A DNA stretch of 15,635 nucleotides from Ruminococcus sp. CAG:382 (GCA_000433115.1 FR892198.1:7980-23614), one strand, 5' to 3'. Shown: positions 7,541-14,485, counted from the first letter of the stretch. Notes: generated by a model not told the origin, from the sequence alone. Program-made: numbers and translations.

Positions 7541-8624
7541 TCAAGAGTGTTTATGAATCCAAGGAGGAACCTTTCTGAGTTTAATATAGTCGTTTGCCTG
7601 AACTTTTCCGTTGCCGTTGCCGTTGCCGTTGACATCGGCAGCGGTGAAGTACGGCGTGTCAAGTCTGATAATGCCGAGAATATGTCAGCGCTGTGCGATA
7701 TAATCCGCGGCGTTGACCTTGCCGTCGCCGTTCACATCGCCGTTAACAATCACGATGAGTTTGTCGACAATGTTGCCTTTAGAATCATACAACGCATACA
7801 CATCGCCCGTCGCCATATAACAGGTGGTTTTCTCTTTACCTTTTGCGTTCAGTAGCTTTATGTTGTAGCGGCTTCCGAACAATGTGCGATATTTCGACAC
7901 TTCGGACTTTTCGTTGAATCCGCATAACATTTTGATTGCCCCGTCATCGGTAATCTTTTCCGTCGGTCTGAATCCTGTTTCAATTTCAGCCAATACATCA
8001 TCAAATGTTAAGCTTCCGATTTTCGGGATCGATTCGTTTTGTGTTGCGCTGCAGCCGGAATTTGTGCAGTTTCTGACGCGCTGCCCCTCAGTGGTATTTG
8101 TCGGCTGAAGAATAACACGCCATTCGCTCCATTTGTGCCCTAAAGCAGATTTTTTTGTATCAGTATACGTATTGCCGCAGTTTTTGCACTCATGAAGCGT
8201 ATATCCTTCGGCAGTACATGTAGGTGCGACTATTTTGGTTACATAGCTGTGAGAACGAGCCGGTATCTTTTTATCGCTGAGTATCTTGCCGCATGCCGTG
8301 CACACAACACGTTCATAACCTGTTTCTGTACACGTGGCGTCACGTTTCTCTGTTTTTGTCGAAGCATGTACACCGGAAGCACAATCATTACCGGCATCGC
8401 TTTTGGCTTTTTCCATCCAGGCTTCAAATTCTGAAGCGGATGCGAAATAGTCACGGAAAAATTCAGTCTGCTCATATTCTTCCCGAATATAGTCTTTCGG
8501 CATCCCACGGCATTTGCTATGTATATGCGGATGTATGTACTGCTGAGTACGAAACCGAAGGAATCACACATGTTGCAAAAATGACGATTGCAACAACGCA
8601 TGCAATAATTCTCTTGCTTATCAC
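7541..8624 (-). pseudogene. Exported dockerin type I protein, broken by a frameshift and an in-frame TGA
   Basis: The coding remains run in three pieces. First, GTG at 8624, with AGAGGAAA upstream, encodes a clear 35-codon signal-peptide stretch (charged MISKR, hydrophobic core, then PSVSYSA as a likely cleavage region) that ends at TAG (8519-8517). Second, the body continues in a different frame, open from about 8563 and with its first ATG at 8503. It holds three ~36-residue repeats (about 8335-8014), two with the pattern Cys, Gly-Tyr, C-x2-C-G and a third that has lost its first cysteine, then a ~90-residue domain and the first dockerin repeat DVNGDGKVNAADYIAQR. Third, a TGA (7687-7685) stands where dockerins normally have Arg, and the same frame continues as HILGI, then the second dockerin repeat, to TGA at 7541. 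A dockerin would bind a cohesin on a scaffoldin. I call it a pseudogene; assembly error is the main alternative. Confidence 0.75.
7608..7631. repeat. Tandem hexanucleotide CCGTTG x4 in the dockerin second repeat
   Basis: Four perfect copies of CCGTTG (minus strand CAACGG, encoding Asn-Gly pairs). They make the second calcium loop read DVNG followed by three more NG pairs before KV, four residues longer than the usual DxNxDGxx loop. This is consistent with slippage adding two hexamer units. Confidence 0.85.
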
Positions 8625-8671
8625 GATAAGTTTCCTCTTTCACGTTCAAAAGTCGCTGAAAATCTGATATA

Positions 8672-8700
8672 AGAATAAATTAATCAACCCTCCTTGTCAA
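8672..8700 (-). promoter_or_regulatory. Sigma-A promoter of the dockerin gene
   Basis: TTGACA (8700-8695) and TATTCT (8677-8672) on the minus strand, 17 bases apart. The -35 is perfect and the -10 matches four of six. It would give a leader of about 40 bases to the GTG at 8624, so the decayed gene still seems to have an intact promoter. Confidence 0.65.
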
Positions 8701-8711
8701 TACCCTGACAG

Positions 8712-8740
8712 AAAAAGAACGCGATTTTTCAACCGCGTTC
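8712..8740 (-). terminator. Rho-independent terminator of sigG
   Basis: On the minus strand GAACGCG (8740-8734) pairs with CGCGTTC (8723-8717) around a 10-base loop, followed by five T residues (8716-8712). It begins eight bases after the sigG stop. Confidence 0.8.
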
Positions 8741-8747
8741 AAGATGC

Positions 8748-9518
8748 TCATAACTCACGGCGTATCTTTTCAAGAGCATTTTTTTCGAGCCGGCTTATCT
8801 GTGCCTGCGAAATACCGATTTCTTCCGATACCTCTGTCTGAGTTCTGCAGCTATAATAGCGAAGTGCAAGTATACGTTTTTCACGCTGAGACAGCTTTTT
8901 CATGGCTTCTGAAACGGCAATATCGGTGATCCATCTTTCGTCGGTATTTACCTTGTCGCTTATCTGGTCAAATACATATATGCTGTCGCCGTTTTCATTA
9001 TAAACAGGTTCATACAATGAAATCGGATCGCTTATTGCGTCAAGAGCTTCAGTAACGCTTGTTTCCCTGACACCGAGTTTTTCTGCAATTTCCCGATGCG
9101 TCGGTTCACGCCCGAGACCCGCTGACAAAACTTCTTTTGTCTTGAGCGCCTTGTATGCGAGGTCCTTAACGGACCGTGATACGCGAATCTGATTGTCATC
9201 TCTGAGATAACGACGGATTTCTCCTATTATCATCGGCACGGCATATGTCGAAAACCGGACATCAAGAGTCATATCGAATTTATCAACCGCTTTGATCAGA
9301 CCGATACATCCGACCTGAAAAAGGTCATCAAAATCTGCTCCTCGCGATGCAAATGATTGTATCACACTGAGGACAAGCTTAAGATTTCCGTTGATAAGCT
9401 CCGAACGCGCCGCCTTGTCGCCGCCACGCGTCTTTTTCAGTAGCTCGCGCTTTTTTTCTTCACTTATAACCGTGAGCTTTGACGTGTTGACACCGCATAT
9501 TTCGACTTTGTTATACAT
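8748..9518 (-). CDS. sigG: RNA polymerase sporulation sigma factor SigG
   Basis: Forespore-specific sigma-70 factor that directs late forespore transcription, 256 residues, the standard length. The N-terminal NKVEICGV-(D/N)-TSKL segment is a hallmark of SigG. Region 2 includes NGNLKLVLSVIQ (43-54), DDLFQVGCIGL (64-74) and RFSTYAVPMIIGEIRRYLRD (88-107). Region 3 follows with RVSRSVKDLAYKAL, and region 4 with the helix-turn-helix RTQTEVSEEIGISQAQISRLEK (about 225-246). ATG 9518 has GGAGG four bases upstream. A sigma-F-like promoter lies at 9546-9575 and a terminator at 8712-8740, so it looks monocistronic. In many Clostridia and Bacilli sigG follows spoIIGA-sigE; those genes are not adjacent here. 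Confidence 0.96.
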   Translation of the reverse strand: MYNKVEICGVNTSKLTVISEEKKRELLKKTRGGDKAARSELINGNLKLVLSVIQSFASRGADFDDLFQVGCIGLIKAVDKFDMTLDVRFSTYAVPMIIGEIRRYLRDDNQIRVSRSVKDLAYKALKTKEVLSAGLGREPTHREIAEKLGVRETSVTEALDAISDPISLYEPVYNENGDSIYVFDQISDKVNTDERWITDIAVSEAMKKLSQREKRILALRYYSCRTQTEVSEEIGISQAQISRLEKNALEKIRREL

Positions 9519-9545
9519 ATATCCTCCGGGAAATACTTTATACTA

Positions 9546-9575
9546 TATTTTCTCCGAAGATATGGCATAATACAC
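9546..9575 (-). promoter_or_regulatory. Sigma-F-like promoter of sigG
   Basis: Minus-strand GGAGAAAATA (9555-9546) fits the sigma-F -10 consensus GGnnAnAnTw at every fixed position. GTGTA (9575-9571) lies 15 bases upstream and fits the GYATA -35 at four of five positions. Sigma-F control of sigG is established in Bacillus subtilis; its use here is inference from the match and position. The start site would be about 20 bases before the ATG. Confidence 0.65.
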
Positions 9576-9597
9576 AGTGCCGAAGCAAATTTACCGA

Positions 9598-10230
9598 TTA
9601 ACCATAGTTTGTTAATGAGTTGATCCGCTGGCTGATATCATTGGCATTTTTAGATAAATCCGATTTTGGAGAATAAAAAACATAATTTTTGCCGTCAGAA
9701 ACGCATGAGGCATAAAGTAAATCAAAATCAGCTTCACGAAGTGCCGGAAAAGCCGAAACGATTTTCGCGGAAAAATCATTTTTATTTCCGCATACACCGA
9801 AATCAATATACAATGTTCCGCACCTCCCACCGTCCCCGCCGACCGTTTCGACTTTTTCATATATCATCTTCACGTTGCATACCGCATCTATGCCTAATGA
9901 ATTCAGAATACGCTGAAATTCACCTCTCACTGTATTTGCACGCACAGATTTATATACATCGGCATAACCGTCCCGTATACCGTTCACGCTGTCATATACA
10001 ACATCTGCCGAAAGCCCGTTCACATCTGTCACTGTTATTAAATATCTGTCATTTTCCCGCTCATATCTGTAATTCGATACAGACAGCGAAGAACCGTATT
10101 CACGATTGCAGATTTTTTTCGCACTGTTGAGAGCATACGACATATAGAAAATATTTCCGTATGTTCTGACTGTGTAATATAAGCAAAGCATAACCGCAGC
10201 AGCAACGATCAGAGCACAGAATTTTTTCAC
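9598..10230 (-). CDS. Membrane-anchored protein of unknown function beside sigG
   Basis: I do not recognise this 210-residue protein. The start is placed at GTG 10230 rather than ATG 10260 because AGGGGGTGAT, nearly a full anti-16S match, lies seven bases upstream. The protein begins with charged KK and one hydrophobic segment at about 4-22, with no lipobox and no clear signal-peptidase site, so it is likely a single-pass anchor with a ~185-residue extracytoplasmic domain. That domain has alternating beta and polar stretches (for example YLITVTDVNGLSADVVYD) and an acidic, Tyr/Asp-containing C-terminus. It lies upstream of sigG in the same direction (79-base gap holding the sigma-F-like promoter) and divergent from yunB. 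The position suggests, but does not prove, a sporulation role. Confidence 0.8.
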   Translation of the reverse strand: MKKFCALIVAAAVMLCLYYTVRTYGNIFYMSYALNSAKKICNREYGSSLSVSNYRYERENDRYLITVTDVNGLSADVVYDSVNGIRDGYADVYKSVRANTVRGEFQRILNSLGIDAVCNVKMIYEKVETVGGDGGRCGTLYIDFGVCGNKNDFSAKIVSAFPALREADFDLLYASCVSDGKNYVFYSPKSDLSKNANDISQRINSLTNYG

Positions 10231-10247
10231 CCCATCACCCCCTGATT

Positions 10248-10276
10248 GTATTGTTTGCATTCGCGGAACATATAAT
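10248..10276 (+). promoter_or_regulatory. Sigma-E-like promoter of yunB
   Basis: CATATAAT (10269-10276) closely matches the mother-cell sigma-E -10 CATACAAT. GTATTGT (10248-10254) lies 14 bases upstream and resembles the sigma-E -35. YunB is a known sigma-E regulon member in Bacillus subtilis, which fits. The start would be near 10283, giving a short leader with the GGTGG ribosome binding site. Confidence 0.6.
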
Positions 10277-10298
10277 CATTTCGGGCGGGTGGTAAATA

Positions 10299-10898
10299 TT
10301 GAAGAGAAAATTCCGGATTTTTCTTGTCTTAGTGCTTCTGACTGCGCTTGCTGCAAAACTGTTATCAAATTTTGACACGGCGGCACATCAGTTTTGCAAA
10401 TACGAAGTTAATAACGCGCTGAACATCGCTTTGAGCGAAAAGATTCTTGATTTTTCATACAAACACCGCGAAGCGGAAAAGCAGCTGTGCACATACCGTC
10501 TCGCCGGTGATAAGATTACGGGAATCGATATTGATTCATATTCAGTAAGCATTATTTCCGCAAAGCTCACAAATATGCTCGTACAGGCTGTAAACGATTT
10601 CGGAAGTGGCGGTTTCGGTATTCCGCTCGGCAATGTAACCGGACTTATGACGCTTTCGGGAAAAGGACCTAAAATAAAAATAAAAACAGTGCCGCTCGGC
10701 AAAATTGCCTGCGACACTGAAAGTCAGTTTATATCAGCCGGAATTAACCAGACGTTGTTCCGACTCATTCTGAAAATAAGTCTTGCGTACGAGGTTCTCG
10801 CTCCGTTTACGCGTGAAAGCAGCGAACTTACATTTACATATACTTTGTGCGAAACGATTATCGTGGGCGACGTCCCGCGCCTCTATTTGAATAATTAG
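10299..10898 (+). CDS. yunB: Sporulation protein YunB
   Basis: Membrane-anchored sporulation protein made in the mother cell; its exact biochemical role is unknown. The protein has 199 residues, shorter than the ~250 of Bacillus subtilis YunB, mainly at the N-terminus. One hydrophobic anchor is at about 6-22. The family core is clear: GFGIPLGNVTGL (105-116), GKGPKIKIKTVPLGKI (121-136), a long amphipathic segment with GINQTL (148-153) and the terminal PFTRESSELTFTYTLCETIIVGDVPRLY pattern, here noted in part as VGDVP (189-193). The start is TTG, supported by GGTGG six bases upstream. A sigma-E-like promoter precedes it. Its last 41 bases overlap the convergent methyltransferase gene, and I see no terminator. 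Confidence 0.9.
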   Translation: MKRKFRIFLVLVLLTALAAKLLSNFDTAAHQFCKYEVNNALNIALSEKILDFSYKHREAEKQLCTYRLAGDKITGIDIDSYSVSIISAKLTNMLVQAVNDFGSGGFGIPLGNVTGLMTLSGKGPKIKIKTVPLGKIACDTESQFISAGINQTLFRLILKISLAYEVLAPFTRESSELTFTYTLCETIIVGDVPRLYLNN

Positions 10899-11676
10899 GT
10901 TTACGCGGCGGCGAATCAAGCCTGTTTGCAACCTGATATGCTATAATTGCGGCAGCGGATGAAGCCGAGAGCGAAATTCCCGTATCACGCGGATAAACGA
11001 TCGAAACTGTTTTGTCGGCATACTTTGAAACAGTTTTGTTGATACCGCGCTTTTCGCCGCCGATAACAACGCACAGCGGTCGTTTGAAAGATGCCGCAAA
11101 AATATCAGTCGATTCATTGGTTTTTGCCGTTGCGACAATGAAAATCCCGTTTTCCTTGAGGAATGCAAAAAGCTCGTCCACATCGTTGTATGACGCAATA
11201 TTCAGTAGCTCACTTGTGCCGGCCGAAGAACGTATCACCGTTGATGCAGCGGAAAGAAAATTGCGTTCCGGCAGGAAAACCCCATCGACACCTGCCGTAT
11301 AAAGAGTGCGCAGCACATATCCGAAATTGAACGGATCCTCAATCCCGTCCAGTAACACAAAATACCCGTTTTTATTTTCCGAAATAACAGTGCGGAAATC
11401 GGAATATGTACGTTCCCCGACCTCTGCGGCAATGCCGCCGAAGCTTTCGCCGCCTGTCAGTTCGGCAAATTCGCTGTCTGTGAGATATGAGATCGGCACG
11501 GAATATTTCGAAGCAAATTCGGTAATGCGTTCATATTGCTTCTTTTCCGGGAAGTGAAAATCCGAACGCTTTACGGTTTCAAGCCTCAGTTTGTCGAAAT
11601 ATATGTGGAGTATTTTGCGGGAACGCGATTTCATGATCGATTCCAGCGAAATGTGACCTCCGATAATTGTACCCAT
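10858..11676 (-). CDS. SpoU/TrmH-family RNA 2'-O-methyltransferase
   Basis: Probable ribosomal or transfer RNA ribose methyltransferase using S-adenosylmethionine, 272 residues. An N-terminal substrate-binding region (1-95, GTIIGGHISLESI and LTGGESFGGIAAEV) precedes the trefoil-knot SPOUT domain. Motif 1 is DPFNFGYVLRTLYTAG (114-129) with catalytic R123, motif 2 is VVIGGEKRGI (203-212) and motif 3 is VYPRDTGISLSASSAAAI (227-244), where the usual SLNVS asparagine is serine. The C-terminus is basic (RKPNYSNRGAGRRPR), likely contacting RNA. ATG 11676 follows the upstream gene stop by five bases, with GGAG at the end of that gene, so the two form an operon. An RlmB-like role is plausible, but the exact target nucleotide cannot be assigned. 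The 3' end overlaps yunB by 41 bases on the opposite strand. Confidence 0.9.
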   Translation of the reverse strand: MGTIIGGHISLESIMKSRSRKILHIYFDKLRLETVKRSDFHFPEKKQYERITEFASKYSVPISYLTDSEFAELTGGESFGGIAAEVGERTYSDFRTVISENKNGYFVLLDGIEDPFNFGYVLRTLYTAGVDGVFLPERNFLSAASTVIRSSAGTSELLNIASYNDVDELFAFLKENGIFIVATAKTNESTDIFAASFKRPLCVVIGGEKRGINKTVSKYADKTVSIVYPRDTGISLSASSAAAIIAYQVANRLDSPPRKPNYSNRGAGRRPR

Positions 11677-11681
11677 ATTTT

Positions 11682-12986
11682 TTAATTCTCCATCATCGCC
11701 TTGATGTTGGACGCAAAGAAGAACGGTGACTTATAGCTGGTGGTGTAGTCAATCACAAGTATATCGTCGTAGCTCTTATCCTTAAGGAATTCACCAATGG
11801 AAACGTAGTATTTGTCGTTGAACTGTGTGGCGTTGATATAAGTTATATTTTTGTAATTTGCGGAAAGGAACGGAACAAAGGGGGCAGCGGCAAGGTCGCC
11901 GATGACAAGTATACTCTTGTTGCTTGTCGGTTCTTTGACAGCAATCTCAATACGGTACGCTTCTCTGCCGAAGAAGACATTGAAACCGTTTGCAACGGAT
12001 GAAACTTCTTTATAGATCATCTTTTGTTTGTTGAAGATCGATGTCCCGTTATATATCGTTACATCTGACGGGAATTTTGCGTCAAGGTCATAGAAAATAA
12101 CGCTGTCGGGATTCTCGCGCAGTGTTTCTGAGTCGGTAGAAGTATAGAATGAACCCAGGAATCTGTCGACGGTACATTCCGTAAGTTCGGAAAGGCTCAC
12201 CGGCGTAAGACCTGCCGCCTTACAGTATTCGCTGTATGCATAATAAGCACCGAGTGCCGTGTAATTCTTATCGGTATTGAAATAAATATATTCCTCAGCG
12301 GCATATTTTTCGGCGAACAGTGCCGTAACATCGATGTTTTTGATATCAACGACCGATTCATCGGCAACGCGCTTTATGAACGATGCCTGACTCTGATTGT
12401 AAAAACCGTCGCCTTTGCTGCTCGTAACCTCAGGCGGGAAAGTCGAACGAAGGAACTCAACTTGTGTGGGAATAATTATCTGATAGAAATTCTTTCCTTT
12501 GCCGATAGCGGTACAGAGGCTGTTGACGGCGTCTATATACGCCTGCTTCGAGGCGGCGCCGGGAGTGAAGTCCTCAAGAGCGTGATTCATATAGCGATAA
12601 ATATATCCATACCACTGATAATCCAGCTCCCCTGCGGGCTGTGAAGTGCCGGAAGCTTCTGATGACGGCTCATCTGAGCTTACGGGCGGAGCGACGGACG
12701 ATATCTCCTGCGAGGGTTCATCATCCGGTTCTGATACGGATGGCGCTGTCGACGGCTCCTCAAGGCTGTTGTCGGGTGTTTCACTTGTCACAATAGCGGG
12801 GACGAACGAGCTTTCGGCAGTTGCAGAGGGCTGTTCTGACGAATTATCATCGCCTTTTTTATTATAAAAAAGCAGCAGATAAACGCAAAGAGCAATAACA
12901 AGAAGCATAAGGACACATATTGCCGAGAGCATGAGACGTTTTGTATTATCGTTTTTGTTAACTTCATAAAGATCTTCTTTTTCCAT
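11682..12986 (-). CDS. Membrane-anchored DHHW/SGNH-like protein lacking catalytic residues
   Basis: Protein of 434 residues. ATG 12986 is preferred over ATG 13001 because GGGGAG lies seven bases before it, while the earlier ATG has no site. A cytoplasmic charged N-terminus is followed by one membrane segment (about 18-41), a Ser/Pro/Glu-rich extracytoplasmic linker (about 46-118) and a globular domain (120-434). That domain resembles the DHHW/AlgX-like SGNH group: IIIPTQVEF, then NTDKNYTALGAYYAY (237-251) where the family has TDHHWT, and ILVIGDLAAAPFVPFL (359-374) where the family has GDS. Both the HH pair and the serine nucleophile are therefore missing. The family is known for cell-surface polysaccharide acyl transfer; this copy may bind rather than catalyse. 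It is first in an operon with the methyltransferase gene. Confidence 0.7.
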   Translation of the reverse strand: MEKEDLYEVNKNDNTKRLMLSAICVLMLLVIALCVYLLLFYNKKGDDNSSEQPSATAESSFVPAIVTSETPDNSLEEPSTAPSVSEPDDEPSQEISSVAPPVSSDEPSSEASGTSQPAGELDYQWYGYIYRYMNHALEDFTPGAASKQAYIDAVNSLCTAIGKGKNFYQIIIPTQVEFLRSTFPPEVTSSKGDGFYNQSQASFIKRVADESVVDIKNIDVTALFAEKYAAEEYIYFNTDKNYTALGAYYAYSEYCKAAGLTPVSLSELTECTVDRFLGSFYTSTDSETLRENPDSVIFYDLDAKFPSDVTIYNGTSIFNKQKMIYKEVSSVANGFNVFFGREAYRIEIAVKEPTSNKSILVIGDLAAAPFVPFLSANYKNITYINATQFNDKYYVSIGEFLKDKSYDDILVIDYTTSYKSPFFFASNIKAMMEN

Positions 12987-13046
12987 GTCTGTTCTCCCCA
13001 TATAAGATTATCTGTCGTTGTATTCATTGAAACTGTTTTGATTATT

Positions 13047-13064
13047 GACTTACCGAGTTAAGTC
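13047..13064. repeat. Operator-like inverted repeat overlapping a -10 box
   Basis: GACTTA (13047-13052) and TAAGTC (13059-13064) form a perfect 6-bp inverted repeat with a 6-base centre. Its right arm overlaps the -10 of the minus-strand promoter at 13061-13089. It could be a repressor site or chance; I know no matching regulator. Confidence 0.3.
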
Positions 13065-13089
13065 TAACACATAGCCGCGATTTTGTCAA
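13061..13089 (-). promoter_or_regulatory. Sigma-A promoter of the DHHW-like/methyltransferase operon
   Basis: Minus-strand TTGACA (13089-13084), 17-base spacer, TAGACT (13066-13061). The -35 is perfect and the -10 matches four of six. The start would be near 13054, giving a leader of about 68 bases. Confidence 0.65.
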
Positions 13090-13134
13090 CGGGAAAATAG
13101 TAAACAATGTGTTGAAACTTGTTTCCGCGTAATA

Positions 13135-13163
13135 TTGACAACCCGTCATCGAAGTGATAGAAT
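13135..13163 (+). promoter_or_regulatory. Sigma-A promoter of radC
   Basis: TTGACA (13135-13140), 17-base spacer, TAGAAT (13158-13163): a perfect -35 and a five-of-six -10, 34 bases before the radC ATG. Confidence 0.8.
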
Positions 13164-13197
13164 AAATCCGGATATCAAAATGGGAGTATAGGTAATT

Positions 13198-13896
13198 ATG
13201 GGGCTTCATGATGACCACAGAAAGCGTCTGCGTGAACAGTACGCAAAAAACGGTATGGGATCACTGACAGAGGAACGCCTGCTTGAGCTGATACTGTTCA
13301 CACCGATTCCCCGCAAGGATACATACGATATTTCGAAAAGGCTCTTGAAGCGCTTCGGCAATATACGCGGTGTTCTTGAAGCAAATATTGAAGACCTGCA
13401 GGAAATCGAGGACGTCGGATTCAGCACCGCTCTATATCTGAAGGCGATCTATGATGCCGCATATAATTATATTCTTCCTCATGCAGCTTCCGCGCCTTCA
13501 AGATTTCATAACGAGCAGGAACTGAAGAAGTTTATTCTCGATATGTTTGATGATTCCGTTGTGGAAAAGATAGCCGTGATATGCCTCAGCCGTGACTATA
13601 AGCTTCTTTACCACGGAATACTGCAGGAAGGTGATGTTTCATCAGCGGCGTTCCGTATGCGCCGTCTCACCGAGGTTGCGATTAAAACAAATGCCGCATA
13701 TGTGTACATCGCACATAATCATCCTCACGGAACAGAAATGCCATCAAATGAAGACCTTGACGCAACGCGAAGAATGGCATCTTCGCTTGCAACCAACGGA
13801 ATAGAGTTGTGTGAACATTACGTTATTCACGGAAAAGGCATGACATCGATCATGAGAGTAATGGGATATAACACACAGTGTAACGATTTGTGGTAG
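13198..13896 (+). CDS. radC: RadC/JAB-domain protein
   Basis: Member of the RadC (UPF0758) family, 232 residues, near the usual length. The N-terminal half has a helix-hairpin-helix-like region (about 40-85, with YDISKRLLKRFG and IEDVGFSTALYLKAI). The C-terminal JAB1/MPN domain carries the complete JAMM zinc motif H-x-H-x7-S-x2-D: H173, H175, S183 and D186 in AHNHPHGTEMPSNED. The family name comes from an old radiation-sensitivity assignment in Escherichia coli that proved wrong; the biochemical function is not established. The ATG has GGGAG (13182-13186) upstream, with AGG closer in, and a strong promoter at 13135-13163. The gene is convergent with the DNA glycosylase gene, six bases apart, with no terminator visible between them. 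Confidence 0.93.
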   Translation: MGLHDDHRKRLREQYAKNGMGSLTEERLLELILFTPIPRKDTYDISKRLLKRFGNIRGVLEANIEDLQEIEDVGFSTALYLKAIYDAAYNYILPHAASAPSRFHNEQELKKFILDMFDDSVVEKIAVICLSRDYKLLYHGILQEGDVSSAAFRMRRLTEVAIKTNAAYVYIAHNHPHGTEMPSNEDLDATRRMASSLATNGIELCEHYVIHGKGMTSIMRVMGYNTQCNDLW

Positions 13897-13902
13897 ACCC
13901 CA

Positions 13903-14373
13903 TCAGCAGTTAATAACACTCCATACTTCAATCAGCCTTTCAACACTCCATGCGGCGTTTGCGGGACTTGTTGACGGCAGATATGTTGTCTTTCCGTATT
14001 TGCTTTCAAGCATACGCTCATATATTGATAAGGCTTTTTTCCCGTTGACGAAAATTCGCTTTATGTCGCATCTGTCTGTGATACGTGACAAATCAGACGG
14101 AATAACGGCTTTTATCGTTGAATCCTCCGAATTCACTATTTCACATTCACATGCAACATCCCAGAGGGCGATATGGTTGTTTCGGAGAAAAATCTTTTTT
14201 TCTTCGATGGTAACCGGAACAGCTGAACCGAAGACCGCCGCAGTGACGCGCCAGAATCTGTTTTGCGGATGTCCGTAATAAAAGCCTTGGGCGCGGGACG
14301 CAACCGAAGGAAAACTGCCGAGTATGAGTATTCTGCTTTGACGGTCAAAAAAAGGTTCAAACGGATGTATCAT
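13903..14373 (-). CDS. Family 6 uracil-DNA glycosylase (DNA-deoxyinosine glycosylase)
   Basis: Base-excision repair enzyme expected to remove hypoxanthine (deaminated adenine) from DNA, 156 residues. The HDG/family-6 signature is clear: ILGSFPSVASR (17-27), GFYYGHPQNRFW (30-41), ALWDVACEC (69-77) and the C-terminal LPSTSPANA (132-140). The frame is open 19 codons further upstream, but ATG 14373 has AAAGGAG eight bases before it and a promoter with a perfect TATAAT lies at 14395-14423, overlapping that upstream extension. The longer start is therefore rejected. Substrate preference within the family (hypoxanthine versus uracil or xanthine) is inferred from known members, not seen. Confidence 0.9.
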   Translation of the reverse strand: MIHPFEPFFDRQSRILILGSFPSVASRAQGFYYGHPQNRFWRVTAAVFGSAVPVTIEEKKIFLRNNHIALWDVACECEIVNSEDSTIKAVIPSDLSRITDRCDIKRIFVNGKKALSIYERMLESKYGKTTYLPSTSPANAAWSVERLIEVWSVINC

Positions 14374-14394
14374 TGTTATCGCTCCTTTGCGATG

Positions 14395-14423
14395 ATTATA
14401 CATCGGTTGTCCTTTTTTCGCAA
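14395..14423 (-). promoter_or_regulatory. Sigma-A promoter of the DNA glycosylase gene
   Basis: Minus-strand TTGCGA (14423-14418), 17-base spacer, TATAAT (14400-14395). The -10 is perfect and the -35 matches four of six. Transcription would start near 14388, just ahead of the AAAGGAG site. Confidence 0.7.
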
Positions 14424-14485
14424 TACACATTTCAGGTTTTCTTTTTTCGGAAGAAGAATTTTTTTGGTTTTTTATTGAAAACCTA

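Noticed and set aside
7541..8503. UGA read as a sense codon or selenocysteine, explaining the in-frame TGA in the dockerin
   Set aside because: TGA is the ordinary stop of potB, the 2450-3436 gene, sigG and the DNA glycosylase gene, so the code is standard. The site aligns with an Arg position, not a redox motif, and I see no selenocysteine-insertion hairpin after it.
8617..8630. Palindrome CTTATC-GT-GATAAG around the GTG start of the dockerin pseudogene
   Set aside because: A short perfect palindrome with an unformable two-base loop; no second copy was noticed nearby, so an operator role has no support.
8239..8649. Minus-strand open frame of 136 codons overlapping the dockerin gene
   Set aside because: It is a third-frame shadow: its composition (Arg, His and Cys rich) is not protein-like, and it matches neither the signal peptide nor the repeat body.
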